NCBI RefSeq assembly: GCF_015330165.1
Contig: NZ_JADDXT010000002.1
Location: 3,437,646 to 3,501,645 of the forward strand
Length of the DNA stretch: 64,000 nucleotides
Source: Zobellia roscoffensis
Lineage (GTDB): Bacteria > Bacteroidota > Bacteroidia > Flavobacteriales > Flavobacteriaceae
Reading direction: 5' to 3'
The stretch's first letter is position 1; each line of letters starts with the position of its first letter. Below the pieces are notes generated by a model. That model was not told the origin of the DNA. It saw nothing but the letters and a program-made list of their open reading frames with translations, and searched no databases. The position numbers were made by a program, and so were the translations under genes. Positions 49,920-58,192 of this stretch are shown here, piece by piece.

Positions 49920-51827
49920 TTAAAGTGCATTTTCAATGATTTCCTCAACTACTTCTGGATTCAATAGTGTACTTGTATCTCCTAGGTTAGAAGTGTCATT
50001 GGATGCTATTTTTCTAAGAATACGCCGCATAATCTTTCCGCTACGGGTTTTTGGTAAACCTGATACGAACTGAATTTTATCCAACTTGGCAATTGGCCCA
50101 ATATGTTCTGTAATTTGCTGATTAATTTCTCTACGCACATTATCACGATCTCTTGTTTCTCCAAATTCTTTCAGAATAACATAACCGTATAATGCATTAC
50201 CTTTTACATCATGAGGGAAGCCAACAATAGCACTTTCCGCTACCGCTGGATGTTCATTAATTGCATCTTCAATTGGTGCAGTTCCTAGGTTGTGTCCCGA
50301 AACAATAATAACATCGTCAACTCGCCCTGTGATTCTGTAGTAGCCAACAGCGTCGCGTAACGCACCATCTCCTGTAAAATACATGTCTTTATAGGCGGAA
50401 AAATAAGTGTCTCTGTACCTGTCATGATTTCCCCAAATAGTTCTCGCGATAGAAGGCCATGGGAATTTAATACATAACCTTCCGGATACCTGATTGCCTT
50501 TTATTTCTTTCCCTTCTTCATCCATTAATGCGGGCTGTATACCAATAAACGGTAAAGTGGCATAGGTTGGCGTAGTGGGTGTAACATAAGGAATAGGGGT
50601 GATCATAATACCGCCTGTCTCGGTTTGCCACCAAGTATCTACAATTGGGCTATTGGTTTTTCCAACGTTGTTGTTGTACCAGTGCCATGCCTCTTCGTTG
50701 ATAGGTTCACCTACGGAGCCTAATACCTTTAATGAGGAAAGATCATGTTTGTCTATAAATTCAAGGTTTTCTTTGGCTAACGCTCTAATGGCGGTCGGAG
50801 CCGTGTAAAATTGGTTCACCTTGTGTTTTTCTACAACTTCCCAAAAACGTCCGTAATCAGGGTAGGAGGGAACACCTTCAAACATAACGGTAGTAGCACC
50901 ATTAGCTAACGGACCATATACAATATACGAGTGTCCTGTTATCCATCCAATATCCGCGGTACACCAATACACATCTTCTTCTCTGTATTGAAATACATTT
51001 TTAAAGGTATATGCAGAATAGACCATGTAACCAGCTGTAGTGTGCACCATTCCTTTTGGTTTACCTGTAGACCCAGAGGTGTATAGAATGAATAAGGGGT
51101 CTTCCGCATTCATAATTTCAGCAACACAATCGGCATAGGCTTCGTCAAGAAGGGGTTGAAGCCATTTATCACGTCCTTCTTCCATGTGTATGTCGCTATT
51201 AATGCGTTTAGCTACTAATACATCTTTAACTCCAGGGCAATCTTCTAAAGCTTTGTCTACAATGCTTTTAAGGTCAATTGTTTTTGAACCACGATATGAA
51301 CCGTCTGATGTCAGTACTATTTTACAATCGGAGTCGTTGATTCGCGTGGAAAGTGCATTGGATGAAAACCCTGCAAAAACAACGGAATGAATGGCTCCAA
51401 TTCTTGCACAGGCCAAAAGGGAAACAGCAAGTTCGGGAATCATGGGTAAGTAAATACAAACTCGGTCTCCTTTCTGAACACCATGGTCTTTTAATACGTT
51501 TGCCATGCGACAAACTCTCTCATGTAAGTCTCTGTACGTAATATGTTGCGCTTCCTCATTAGGGTCGTTCGGTTCAAAAAGCAAGGCTGTCTTTTCTCCT
51601 CGTGTGGGCAAATGTCTATCAATGCAATTCTCGGTAATATTGAGTTGTGCTCCTTCAAACCATTTAATTTCAGGCTTAGTAAAATCCCAACTTAAAACAC
51701 TGTCCCATTTTTTACGCCAAACAAAATGTTCTTCCGCAATCTCTTCCCAAAAGGCCTCTGGATTTCTAACGGATTTTCTATATACTTGGTAGTATTCTTC
51801 TAGATGTTTAATGTGGTAATTACTCAT
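49920..51827 (-). CDS. acs: acetyl-CoA synthetase (AMP-forming)
   Basis: Activates acetate to acetyl-CoA through acetyl-AMP (635 aa). ATP-binding loop: FILYTSGSTGKPKGMVHTTA. Other landmarks are TADIGWITGHSYIVYGPLAN, DTWWQTETGGIMITPIPYVT, GRVDDVIIVSGHNLGTAPIE and the acetylatable lysine near the C-terminus in LPKTRSGKIMRRILRKIA. The regulatory lysine context (SGKIMRR) suggests control by protein acetylation, as known for Acs. It is the last gene of a module with a Na+/solute symporter and its small partner subunit, which together import and activate acetate. Confidence 0.96.
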   Translation of the reverse strand: MSNYHIKHLEEYYQVYRKSVRNPEAFWEEIAEEHFVWRKKWDSVLSWDFTKPEIKWFEGAQLNITENCIDRHLPTRGEKTALLFEPNDPNEEAQHITYRDLHERVCRMANVLKDHGVQKGDRVCIYLPMIPELAVSLLACARIGAIHSVVFAGFSSNALSTRINDSDCKIVLTSDGSYRGSKTIDLKSIVDKALEDCPGVKDVLVAKRINSDIHMEEGRDKWLQPLLDEAYADCVAEIMNAEDPLFILYTSGSTGKPKGMVHTTAGYMVYSAYTFKNVFQYREEDVYWCTADIGWITGHSYIVYGPLANGATTVMFEGVPSYPDYGRFWEVVEKHKVNQFYTAPTAIRALAKENLEFIDKHDLSSLKVLGSVGEPINEEAWHWYNNNVGKTNSPIVDTWWQTETGGIMITPIPYVTPTTPTYATLPFIGIQPALMDEEGKEIKGNQVSGRLCIKFPWPSIARTIWGNHDRYRDTYFSAYKDMYFTGDGALRDAVGYYRITGRVDDVIIVSGHNLGTAPIEDAINEHPAVAESAIVGFPHDVKGNALYGYVILKEFGETRDRDNVRREINQQITEHIGPIAKLDKIQFVSGLPKTRSGKIMRRILRKIASNDTSNLGDTSTLLNPEVVEEIIENAL

Positions 51828-51937
51828 TTTGCCTTAATTGTTTTAATTGATATTGAATTAGATACAGAAACCCTTAAGTATGGCTGTTCTTAATTAATGG
51901 GTAAAAAATGTATCGGGATTTTAAAATTACATAAAAT

Positions 51938-53650
51938 TTAGTGGTTTGTAGCTTCTCCTGCACCACTGGGGATGCGTATATTTTCAACAATCTCTTGAAC
52001 CTCATTTGGAGGTTCTGGGGTGAATTTCATAATGACTATGGAGACAATAAAATTCACGAACATAGCTACGCTCCCAAAGCCTTCTGGCGATATGCCAAAC
52101 CACCAATCTTTTTCTAAACCGACTACGGCCTCTTTTCCACCATCAAAAATTCCAAATTTGAACTTCAGCATATAGAATAACATAAGCGATATACCAATGA
52201 CCATACCTGCAATTGCTCCTTCTTTGTTCATTTTTTTATAGAAAATACCCAGTATAATAGCAGGGAAGAAAGAAGCGGCAGCAAGACCAAAAGCAAGGGC
52301 AACCACTGCTGCTACAAACCCAGGAGGGTTGATACCAAAATATCCAGCAATAATTACAGCCACAGTAGCGGCTCCTCTTGCAGCCCAAAGTTCACCTTTT
52401 TCAGAAATATTTGGCACGAATATTTTTTTGATTAAATCATGAGATACGGAAGCCGAAATAACTAAAAGTAGTCCGGCTGCAGTAGAAAGTGCAGCTGCCA
52501 AACCACCAGCAGCTACAAGGGCTATAACCCAGGCAGGAAGGTCTGCAATCTCTGGATTGGCTAAAACCATGATGTCTGGGTCAACAATAAGTTCATTTTT
52601 AGTCTGATCGGCTACATATTGAATTTTACCGTCTCCATTCTTATCGTTAAAATTTAAAAGCCCCGTGATCTCCCAATTTTTAAACCATTCGGGCATTTTT
52701 ATATATTCTTGATTGCTAACCGTGTTAATCATATTGGTACGCGCAAATACGGCAACGGCAGGTGCTGCGGTATAAAGAATAGCAATTAGTAAAAGAGCAA
52801 GTCCGGCAGATTTTCGAGCATCTTTAACACGTTTTACGGTAAAAAAACGAACAATTACATGTGGCAATCCTGCTGTGCCTACCATAAGTGCCAACGTGAT
52901 CATGAAAATATCTATGGTAGACTTTTTACCTTCGGTGTAAGCAGCAAAACCTAGTTCGGTGGAAAGACCATTTAGTTTGTCTAATAAAAACATACCAGAG
53001 CCGTCATTCAATTTAGAGCCCATGCCCAATTGAGGAATAGGGTTTCCGGTCATTTGAATGGATATAAAAATAGCCGGAACCATAAAGGCGAAAATCAAAA
53101 CACAAAATTGAGCTACCTGAGTATAGGTAATACCTTTCATTCCTCCCAAAACAGCATAAAACAGTACAATGACCATTCCTATAATCACTCCTGTGTTTAT
53201 GTCTACTTCAAGAAACCTAGAAAATACAACTCCAACACCACGCATTTGTCCGGCTACGTAGGTAAACGAAACAATCAAGGCACAGATAACCGCAACGATT
53301 CTTGCAGTTTTTGAATAATAGCGGTCACCAATAAAATCGGGTACGGTAAATTTCCCAAATTTTCTAAGATAAGGCGCTAGGAGTAGGGCGAGCAGTACAT
53401 AACCACCGGTCCACCCCATTAAATATACGGACCCATCATAACCCGCAAAGGAAATAATGCCGGCCATAGAGATAAATGACGCGGCGGACATCCAATCTGC
53501 TGCTGTAGCCATTCCATTGGCTAGAGGGGATACACCACCACCTGCAACGTAAAAATCTTTTGTTGATCCGGCGCGAGACCAAATGGCAATGCCTATATAT
53601 AAGGTGAATGTGATTCCTACTAAAAGATACGTCCAGGTTTGAACTGTCAT
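51938..53650 (-). CDS. sodium:solute symporter family protein (acetate/cation symporter-like)
   Basis: A 570-aa transporter of the SSS family with about 13 hydrophobic helices. The N-terminal KDFYVAGGGVSPLANGMATA with WMSAASFISMAGIISFAGYD is the SSS sodium-site signature of ActP-like acetate permeases. Two insertions around residues 215-235 and 330-380 (NDKNGDGKIQYVADQTKNEL) are hydrophilic. It follows the DUF4212 gene by 24 bp and precedes acs by 110 bp. The context favours acetate or a similar short acid as substrate, though this is inference. Confidence 0.9.
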   Translation of the reverse strand: MTVQTWTYLLVGITFTLYIGIAIWSRAGSTKDFYVAGGGVSPLANGMATAADWMSAASFISMAGIISFAGYDGSVYLMGWTGGYVLLALLLAPYLRKFGKFTVPDFIGDRYYSKTARIVAVICALIVSFTYVAGQMRGVGVVFSRFLEVDINTGVIIGMVIVLFYAVLGGMKGITYTQVAQFCVLIFAFMVPAIFISIQMTGNPIPQLGMGSKLNDGSGMFLLDKLNGLSTELGFAAYTEGKKSTIDIFMITLALMVGTAGLPHVIVRFFTVKRVKDARKSAGLALLLIAILYTAAPAVAVFARTNMINTVSNQEYIKMPEWFKNWEITGLLNFNDKNGDGKIQYVADQTKNELIVDPDIMVLANPEIADLPAWVIALVAAGGLAAALSTAAGLLLVISASVSHDLIKKIFVPNISEKGELWAARGAATVAVIIAGYFGINPPGFVAAVVALAFGLAAASFFPAIILGIFYKKMNKEGAIAGMVIGISLMLFYMLKFKFGIFDGGKEAVVGLEKDWWFGISPEGFGSVAMFVNFIVSIVIMKFTPEPPNEVQEIVENIRIPSGAGEATNH

Positions 53651-53674
53651 AATTGGGTTGGTTTTGGGTGCTAT

Positions 53675-53935
53675 TTATTCGTTGAAGCCATATTTTTTAT
53701 CCAATTTGTTCATGAGCCGTACATAGACAAAAATGAGGATGACAAAAACATAGATAGAACCTTGTTGAGCAAACCAGAATCCTAGTTCAAATCCGCCAAT
53801 TTTTATTTCATTTAAAGATTCTTTGAACAAGATGCCCGCACCGTAAGAAACCGCAAACCAAATGGCTAGTAAAATAAATAGATACTTTATATTTTCTTTC
53901 CAGTAGGCAGATGCGTGTTCTTGTTTTTCAGACAT
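53675..53935 (-). CDS. DUF4212 sodium/substrate symporter small subunit
   Basis: An 86-aa membrane protein with two helices (YLFILLAIWFAVSYGAGILF and FWFAQQGSIYVFVILIFVYV). It matches the small-subunit proteins that accompany SSS symporters in many bacteria and share the pattern HASAYWKENIKYLF...LGFWFAQQGSIYVF. It should assemble with the symporter encoded 24 bp downstream. The gene is the first in the acetate module, and its upstream region contains the second copy of the structured element (53971-54070). Confidence 0.9.
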   Translation of the reverse strand: MSEKQEHASAYWKENIKYLFILLAIWFAVSYGAGILFKESLNEIKIGGFELGFWFAQQGSIYVFVILIFVYVRLMNKLDKKYGFNE

Positions 53936-53970
53936 TTTTAGGAATTTAGATTGTGATGTTGAAAATAATG

Positions 53971-54070
53971 ATTTTTACTCGATAATAGAGATTAAATTCT
54001 CCGAGGCTTGCCTCGAATTCAAAGTGTATTCCTTTTAATGCCTCATAGTCTCGCCATGAGATAGTTTACT
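53971..54070 (-). repeat. structured intergenic element, copy B (related to 37668-37768)
   Basis: Read on the minus strand, this begins AGTAAACTATCTCATGG 19 bp after the anmK stop and runs 100 nt toward the DUF4212 gene. Hairpin 1 pairs CTCAT with ATGAG (plus a T-G closing pair); relative to copy A a G-C pair is replaced by A-T, so pairing is kept. Hairpin 2 is CGAGGC-AA-GCCTCG, with a C-G pair where copy A has a wobble pair. The 3' part (AATTTAATCTCTATTAT) is nearly identical. No T-run terminator follows here, unlike copy A, so it may lie in the leader of the acetate operon. Confidence 0.75.
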
Positions 54071-54088
54071 CAAATAAAGCGAGGGTTT

Positions 54089-55165
54089 TTAGCTAGGTAA
54101 AAAGAGAACACCACTGGAAGAGTCCCTTTTTGCTCCGGTAACAGAACATAAAACGTTAGTCTTTTTCTCTATTCTTAGAACGCCCATCAAAGCAAAAACT
54201 AAGGCTTCTTTGAACTCGATCAACTGTTTTGAGGGGACGACCACTTTTGCCGAATCACCTAATTTTTGCTGAAGTGTTTCTATAAGAAAGTCATTTAATG
54301 CACCTCCGCCGGTAACGAACAGTGTACTTCCGGCTTTTTTCTTATTTGCTTTTATTTGAATGGCCACTTGCTCACAGATGTGATGTACTCCCGTACACAA
54401 TAGGTTTTCCATGCTGTCTTCTGTACTTTCAACTATGGGAACAACCTCTTCTATAAACCATTCATATCCTATGGATTTTGGAAAAGGAAGCTTATAAAAC
54501 TCAAGTGCATTTAGCTTTTGGAGCATTACGGTGTTTATTTTGCCGTTTTTTGCTAGATTTCCGCCCGCATCATAATCCAAGTCGTTTTTGCGGGTAATGT
54601 AATTTAAAATCATGTTGGCGAGACCAATGTCATACGCAACCCGACTCCCGTTATGCTCAAAGGAGATATTACTTATGCCTCCTAAATTTAAACAGAAATC
54701 ATATTTGCTGAAAAACAGTCGGTCTCCAATGGGGACAAGAGGTGCTCCTTGACCACCCAGGGCAACATCATTCGTACGAAAATCAGATACTACTTTTTGC
54801 TTGCTGGCATTGGCTAAATGTTGCCCACTACCAATCTGATAGGTAAGTCCGTTTTTTGGCTGGTGGTGCGTTGTATGACCGTGACTAGCTATGTAGTCTA
54901 CCTCTAGCCCATTATCTTCAATAAATAAGTTACATTGCTCACCTAGCCAGGTGCCGTATGTATTATTTAGTTTTAATAGTGAGTCTGCGGGCAAAAGAAT
55001 GGCGTCTTTTAATTGGCTTTGCATTTCAGCGGAGTATGAAACACTTTTGGTTTTTTTAATACCAAATTGCCAGGTATGCCCTTCCTGCCAAATAGTGCAA
55101 TAGGCCAGGTCCAACCCATCTAACGAGGTGCCGGACATAAGCCCTAAAATTTTATATGTTGTCAT
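54089..55165 (-). CDS. anmK: anhydro-N-acetylmuramic acid kinase
   Basis: Phosphorylates and opens 1,6-anhydroMurNAc to MurNAc-6-phosphate during cell-wall recycling (358 aa). Key segments: KILGLMSGTSLDGLDLAYCT (ATP-binding start), DYIASHGHTTHHQPKNGLTY, VSDFRTNDVALGGQGAPLVP, FCLNLGGISNISF, and LFVTGGGALNDFLIETLQQK. The downstream partner, murQ, lies on the opposite strand at 61071. It begins 3 bp after the stop of the nagZ-like gene, so ampG, nagZ-like and anmK form one operon. Confidence 0.95.
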   Translation of the reverse strand: MTTYKILGLMSGTSLDGLDLAYCTIWQEGHTWQFGIKKTKSVSYSAEMQSQLKDAILLPADSLLKLNNTYGTWLGEQCNLFIEDNGLEVDYIASHGHTTHHQPKNGLTYQIGSGQHLANASKQKVVSDFRTNDVALGGQGAPLVPIGDRLFFSKYDFCLNLGGISNISFEHNGSRVAYDIGLANMILNYITRKNDLDYDAGGNLAKNGKINTVMLQKLNALEFYKLPFPKSIGYEWFIEEVVPIVESTEDSMENLLCTGVHHICEQVAIQIKANKKKAGSTLFVTGGGALNDFLIETLQQKLGDSAKVVVPSKQLIEFKEALVFALMGVLRIEKKTNVLCSVTGAKRDSSSGVLFLPS

Positions 55166-55168
55166 AGT

Positions 55169-56743
55169 TTAAATGGTTACGGGTAGTTTTCCTTGTACTT
55201 CTAAATTACCTAAAAAATGATTTGCTGCGACTTCTTGAAACGATATTAAATTTTGATATGCGATAACCACCGCCTTAGCATTTTCTACATTGATATGGTT
55301 TAGCACATAGGGATTTCCAAATAGGTAAAGAATCACATTTTTTTTAGCTATAATTTCATTGATGAAAGCCAGTTCGTCTTGAGTAAAACCGAAGTTATTA
55401 GTAGGTTTTATTTGAGGCGGAAAAATCGCTAAAAGAATATTTTTTTCACTTTCCTTAGTAGGAGTTTTATCTGCTGCTATGGTGAATTTTTTGTGTTTCT
55501 GAATCGAGTTAAAAAACTGATTTTCAATATTCAACGGTAGTTGTAAACCTGTAAATCCTCCTGTATTAAATTCGGTGATTACCTCATTTGTTCCTTGGTA
55601 TAGCGTAATACTTTGCTGGGCTATTTCTGTGTTTAATACATCAGGATTTGTTAAAGTGGTACTTGAAATTTTTGTGGGAGCAATCGCTTTTTCTTTTAAT
55701 CTCCAAAAACGATTAAAACTCTCTTCTATTTGTGTTTCGGAACTATTTTTCAAGATGGTATCTATTCCTTCTTTAACATGTTCAGCAAAACAAAGCACAT
55801 CATTTCCAGCATCAAAAGCAAGCCATTCCAACTCTCCTTTTGTTGGAAATTTTTTTGAAACCGCATGCATGTTCAGTGCATCGGAAATAACCACTCCCTT
55901 ATATCCCATCTCCGTTCTAAGAACTCCTTTTATAATATCTTTTGATATGCTCGAAGGTGTATCCGTTCCGTTTGCTAGGGCAGGAACGGATAAATGTCCC
56001 GCCATAACTGAATCTACCTCTTCTAAAATAAGCTGCTGAAATGGATATAGTTCATTTTTGGTCAACTCTTCTTTGGTCTTGTTTATTAACGGTAGTCCCA
56101 AATGTGAATCTGTTGCCGTATCTCCATGACCGGGAAAGTGCTTAATACTTGTTAATATACCTTCAGATCGGGTGCCATTGATGTAGGCCATGGCTTTTTG
56201 AGTGACTTTTACTTTGTCCTCTCCAAAAGAACGATAGCCAATAACGGGGTTATTTGGATTATTATTGATGTCTACACAAGGTGAAAGGTTCCAGTGTATT
56301 CCGGCAGCTCTGCAATCTTTTGCAATATTTTTTCCCACTTCATAAATCAAATCATCATGTTCATCAGGGAGTGCTCCCAAAGTAATAGCATACGGATATT
56401 GAGGTGTTTTTTCAATACGCATGGCCAGTCCCCATTCGGCATCAATCGCAATGAGTAATGGATATTTAGCTGCTTTTTGATAACGGGCCATTAGATTTTG
56501 TAATGTATCAAAGCTCTGTTCGTTGGAAACCACTTTTTTCTTTCCTTCAAAATTAGTCGCCGCACTGGCCCTACTATGAAAAAAGCACAAAGAGCCAATA
56601 TGGTGTTCTTTGATCAGTTTTTCCAATTGCTGAATTTCTTCTTCAGTGTCATTGATGAACGCGGCAGGCATGAAGAGTTGCCCTACTTTTTCGGCTAAGC
56701 TTAATGTTTGCTCGGCTTGGGTATATGGTACTATCTTAGGCAT
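55169..56743 (-). CDS. nagZ: beta-N-acetylglucosaminidase (NagZ-like, GH3)
   Basis: A glycoside hydrolase family 3 enzyme (524 aa) expected to cut GlcNAc from GlcNAc-1,6-anhydroMurNAc. Motifs include LIAIDAEWGLAMRIEKTPQY, NLSPCVDINNNPNNPVIGYR, the NagZ-type TSIKHFPGHGDTATDSHLGL (substrate Lys-His, catalytic His in the GHGDT loop) and VVISDALNMHAV with the nucleophile Asp. The C-terminal 140 residues form an additional lobe not found in short NagZ enzymes. There is no signal peptide, which fits a cytoplasmic enzyme acting on imported muropeptide fragments. Its start overlaps the ampG stop by 8 bp. Confidence 0.88.
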   Translation of the reverse strand: MPKIVPYTQAEQTLSLAEKVGQLFMPAAFINDTEEEIQQLEKLIKEHHIGSLCFFHSRASAATNFEGKKKVVSNEQSFDTLQNLMARYQKAAKYPLLIAIDAEWGLAMRIEKTPQYPYAITLGALPDEHDDLIYEVGKNIAKDCRAAGIHWNLSPCVDINNNPNNPVIGYRSFGEDKVKVTQKAMAYINGTRSEGILTSIKHFPGHGDTATDSHLGLPLINKTKEELTKNELYPFQQLILEEVDSVMAGHLSVPALANGTDTPSSISKDIIKGVLRTEMGYKGVVISDALNMHAVSKKFPTKGELEWLAFDAGNDVLCFAEHVKEGIDTILKNSSETQIEESFNRFWRLKEKAIAPTKISSTTLTNPDVLNTEIAQQSITLYQGTNEVITEFNTGGFTGLQLPLNIENQFFNSIQKHKKFTIAADKTPTKESEKNILLAIFPPQIKPTNNFGFTQDELAFINEIIAKKNVILYLFGNPYVLNHINVENAKAVVIAYQNLISFQEVAANHFLGNLEVQGKLPVTI

Positions 56744-58010
56744 CTAATTTGGTAGCTTTTTTCCCGAAATCTGCGGGGTATTTTATAAATTTCACTAGAA
56801 ATAGAGCGGGTAGTGCAGCAATAACTACCCAAACAAAGAACCCTCCGTATCCTAACCATTGTTGCATAAAGCCACTGATCATTCCCGGGAGCATCATCCC
56901 CAGTGCCATAAACCCGGTTGCAATGGCGTAGTGAGAGGTTTTGGACTTCCCTTCGGAGATGTAAATGAGGTACATTAAAAAGGCGGCGAAGCCAAATCCG
57001 TAACCAAATTTCTCAAGTATTACGGTTCCTGTAATGGCATAGACGCTTGTAGTTTTGGTCATGGCTAAAACAGCGTAGAGTACATTGGGTAGGTTTAAGG
57101 ATATCACCATAGGTAACATCCATTTTTTAAGTCCATCACGAGATATTAAAATACCTCCAAGAATCCCTCCAATAGAAAGGAATATGACGCCAGCGGTGCC
57201 AAAAATGGTTCCTAATTGTTCAGTGGAATACCCTAAACCACCTTTGTCAGGAGCGTCTAGGAGAAACGGAGCTGCCATTTTAACTAGTTGAGATTCTCCA
57301 AGACGGTACGTTAAAATAAAGGCTAAGGCAATGCCAATTCCGGGTTTTTTGAAAAAAGAAGCGAATACTTCAAAAAAGCCTTTTGGGGTGTCTTTTGTAA
57401 TGTCTGTTGAAGATTCGTACTTGGGAGCCGCAAAAAAGTTTGAAACCGTTAAAATAAGCATAAGAAAGGCTGCTGCGGTCATGGTAAGACTCCAAGCTTT
57501 TGAATTATCTCCATATTTATTCTCTAGGAATCCGGCCATCACTACAATTAGTCCTTCGCCTGTAACCATAGCAAGTCTATAGAACGTACTACGCATACCC
57601 ACAAAAAATGATTGCTTCTTCTCGGTCAAACCTAGCATATAGTAACCATCCGAAGCAATATCATTGGTAGCCGAGGCAAAAGCCGCCATCCAAAAGCAGG
57701 CCAGGGTAGTGGTTAAAAAAAGACTTGTGGGAATAGTAAGTGCAACCCCAAACAGGGCTATTGCAATTAATAACTGCATGGATAAAAACCATTTCCGTTT
57801 GGTGCTTTTAAGGTCAACAAAAGGACTCCATAATGGTTTTAAAACCCATGGCAGGTACAATAGACTGGTATATAACCCTATGTCTTCATTGCTGACACCT
57901 AGTTGTTTATACATTATAACGGATACGCTTACAACCAAAACGTAGGGTAGACCTTGGGTAAAATATAAAATGGGTACCCAAACCCATGCTCCTTTGTCTT
58001 TTTCTATCAT
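56736..58010 (-). CDS. ampG: AmpG-type muropeptide permease (MFS)
   Basis: A 12-helix inner-membrane transporter (424 aa) of the AmpG family, which imports anhydromuropeptides. Its N-terminus VWVPILYFTQGLPYVLVVSV and GLYTSLLYLPWVLKPLWSPF are characteristic of AmpG, and FWMAAFASATNDIASDGYYM lies in helix 4. It heads a minus-strand operon with nagZ-like and anmK genes, so transport, hydrolysis and phosphorylation of the same sugar are encoded together. A 182-bp gap with a terminator separates it from the nagB-PIG-L gene. Confidence 0.88.
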   Translation of the reverse strand: MIEKDKGAWVWVPILYFTQGLPYVLVVSVSVIMYKQLGVSNEDIGLYTSLLYLPWVLKPLWSPFVDLKSTKRKWFLSMQLLIAIALFGVALTIPTSLFLTTTLACFWMAAFASATNDIASDGYYMLGLTEKKQSFFVGMRSTFYRLAMVTGEGLIVVMAGFLENKYGDNSKAWSLTMTAAAFLMLILTVSNFFAAPKYESSTDITKDTPKGFFEVFASFFKKPGIGIALAFILTYRLGESQLVKMAAPFLLDAPDKGGLGYSTEQLGTIFGTAGVIFLSIGGILGGILISRDGLKKWMLPMVISLNLPNVLYAVLAMTKTTSVYAITGTVILEKFGYGFGFAAFLMYLIYISEGKSKTSHYAIATGFMALGMMLPGMISGFMQQWLGYGGFFVWVVIAALPALFLVKFIKYPADFGKKATKLDA

Positions 58011-58147
58011 GAAGTTAAATGTGTAGCTTGAAATTCAAAAGTGGTTTAAAGCTACTATTTTTAAGGGTATCTTGTGTAGAAATCAACTCTTGTTCCAGAT
58101 TTTTTTAACATTTCTGGGAAGGATGATTTTTGTTTTCTAGAAATGCG

Positions 58148-58181
58148 AAAGGCCCGTTAGTACTGCACAACGGGCCTTTTT
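58148..58181. terminator. intrinsic terminator between nagB-PIG-L and ampG
   Basis: AAAGGCCCGTT (58148-58158) and AACGGGCCTTT (58169-58179), separated by 10 nt, form an 11-bp perfect stem. It lies 12 bp past the stop of the nagB-PIG-L gene on the minus strand. The T-run is longer on the plus strand than on the minus strand (TTTCGCATTT), so efficiency in the minus direction is uncertain. Confidence 0.65.
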
Positions 58182-58192
58182 TATAAAACTAT

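Noticed and set aside
58148..58181. A small RNA terminator on the plus strand in the ampG-nagB gap
   Set aside because: The T-run is better on the plus strand, but there is no promoter or transcript source upstream on that strand; the position after the nagB-PIG-L stop explains it.
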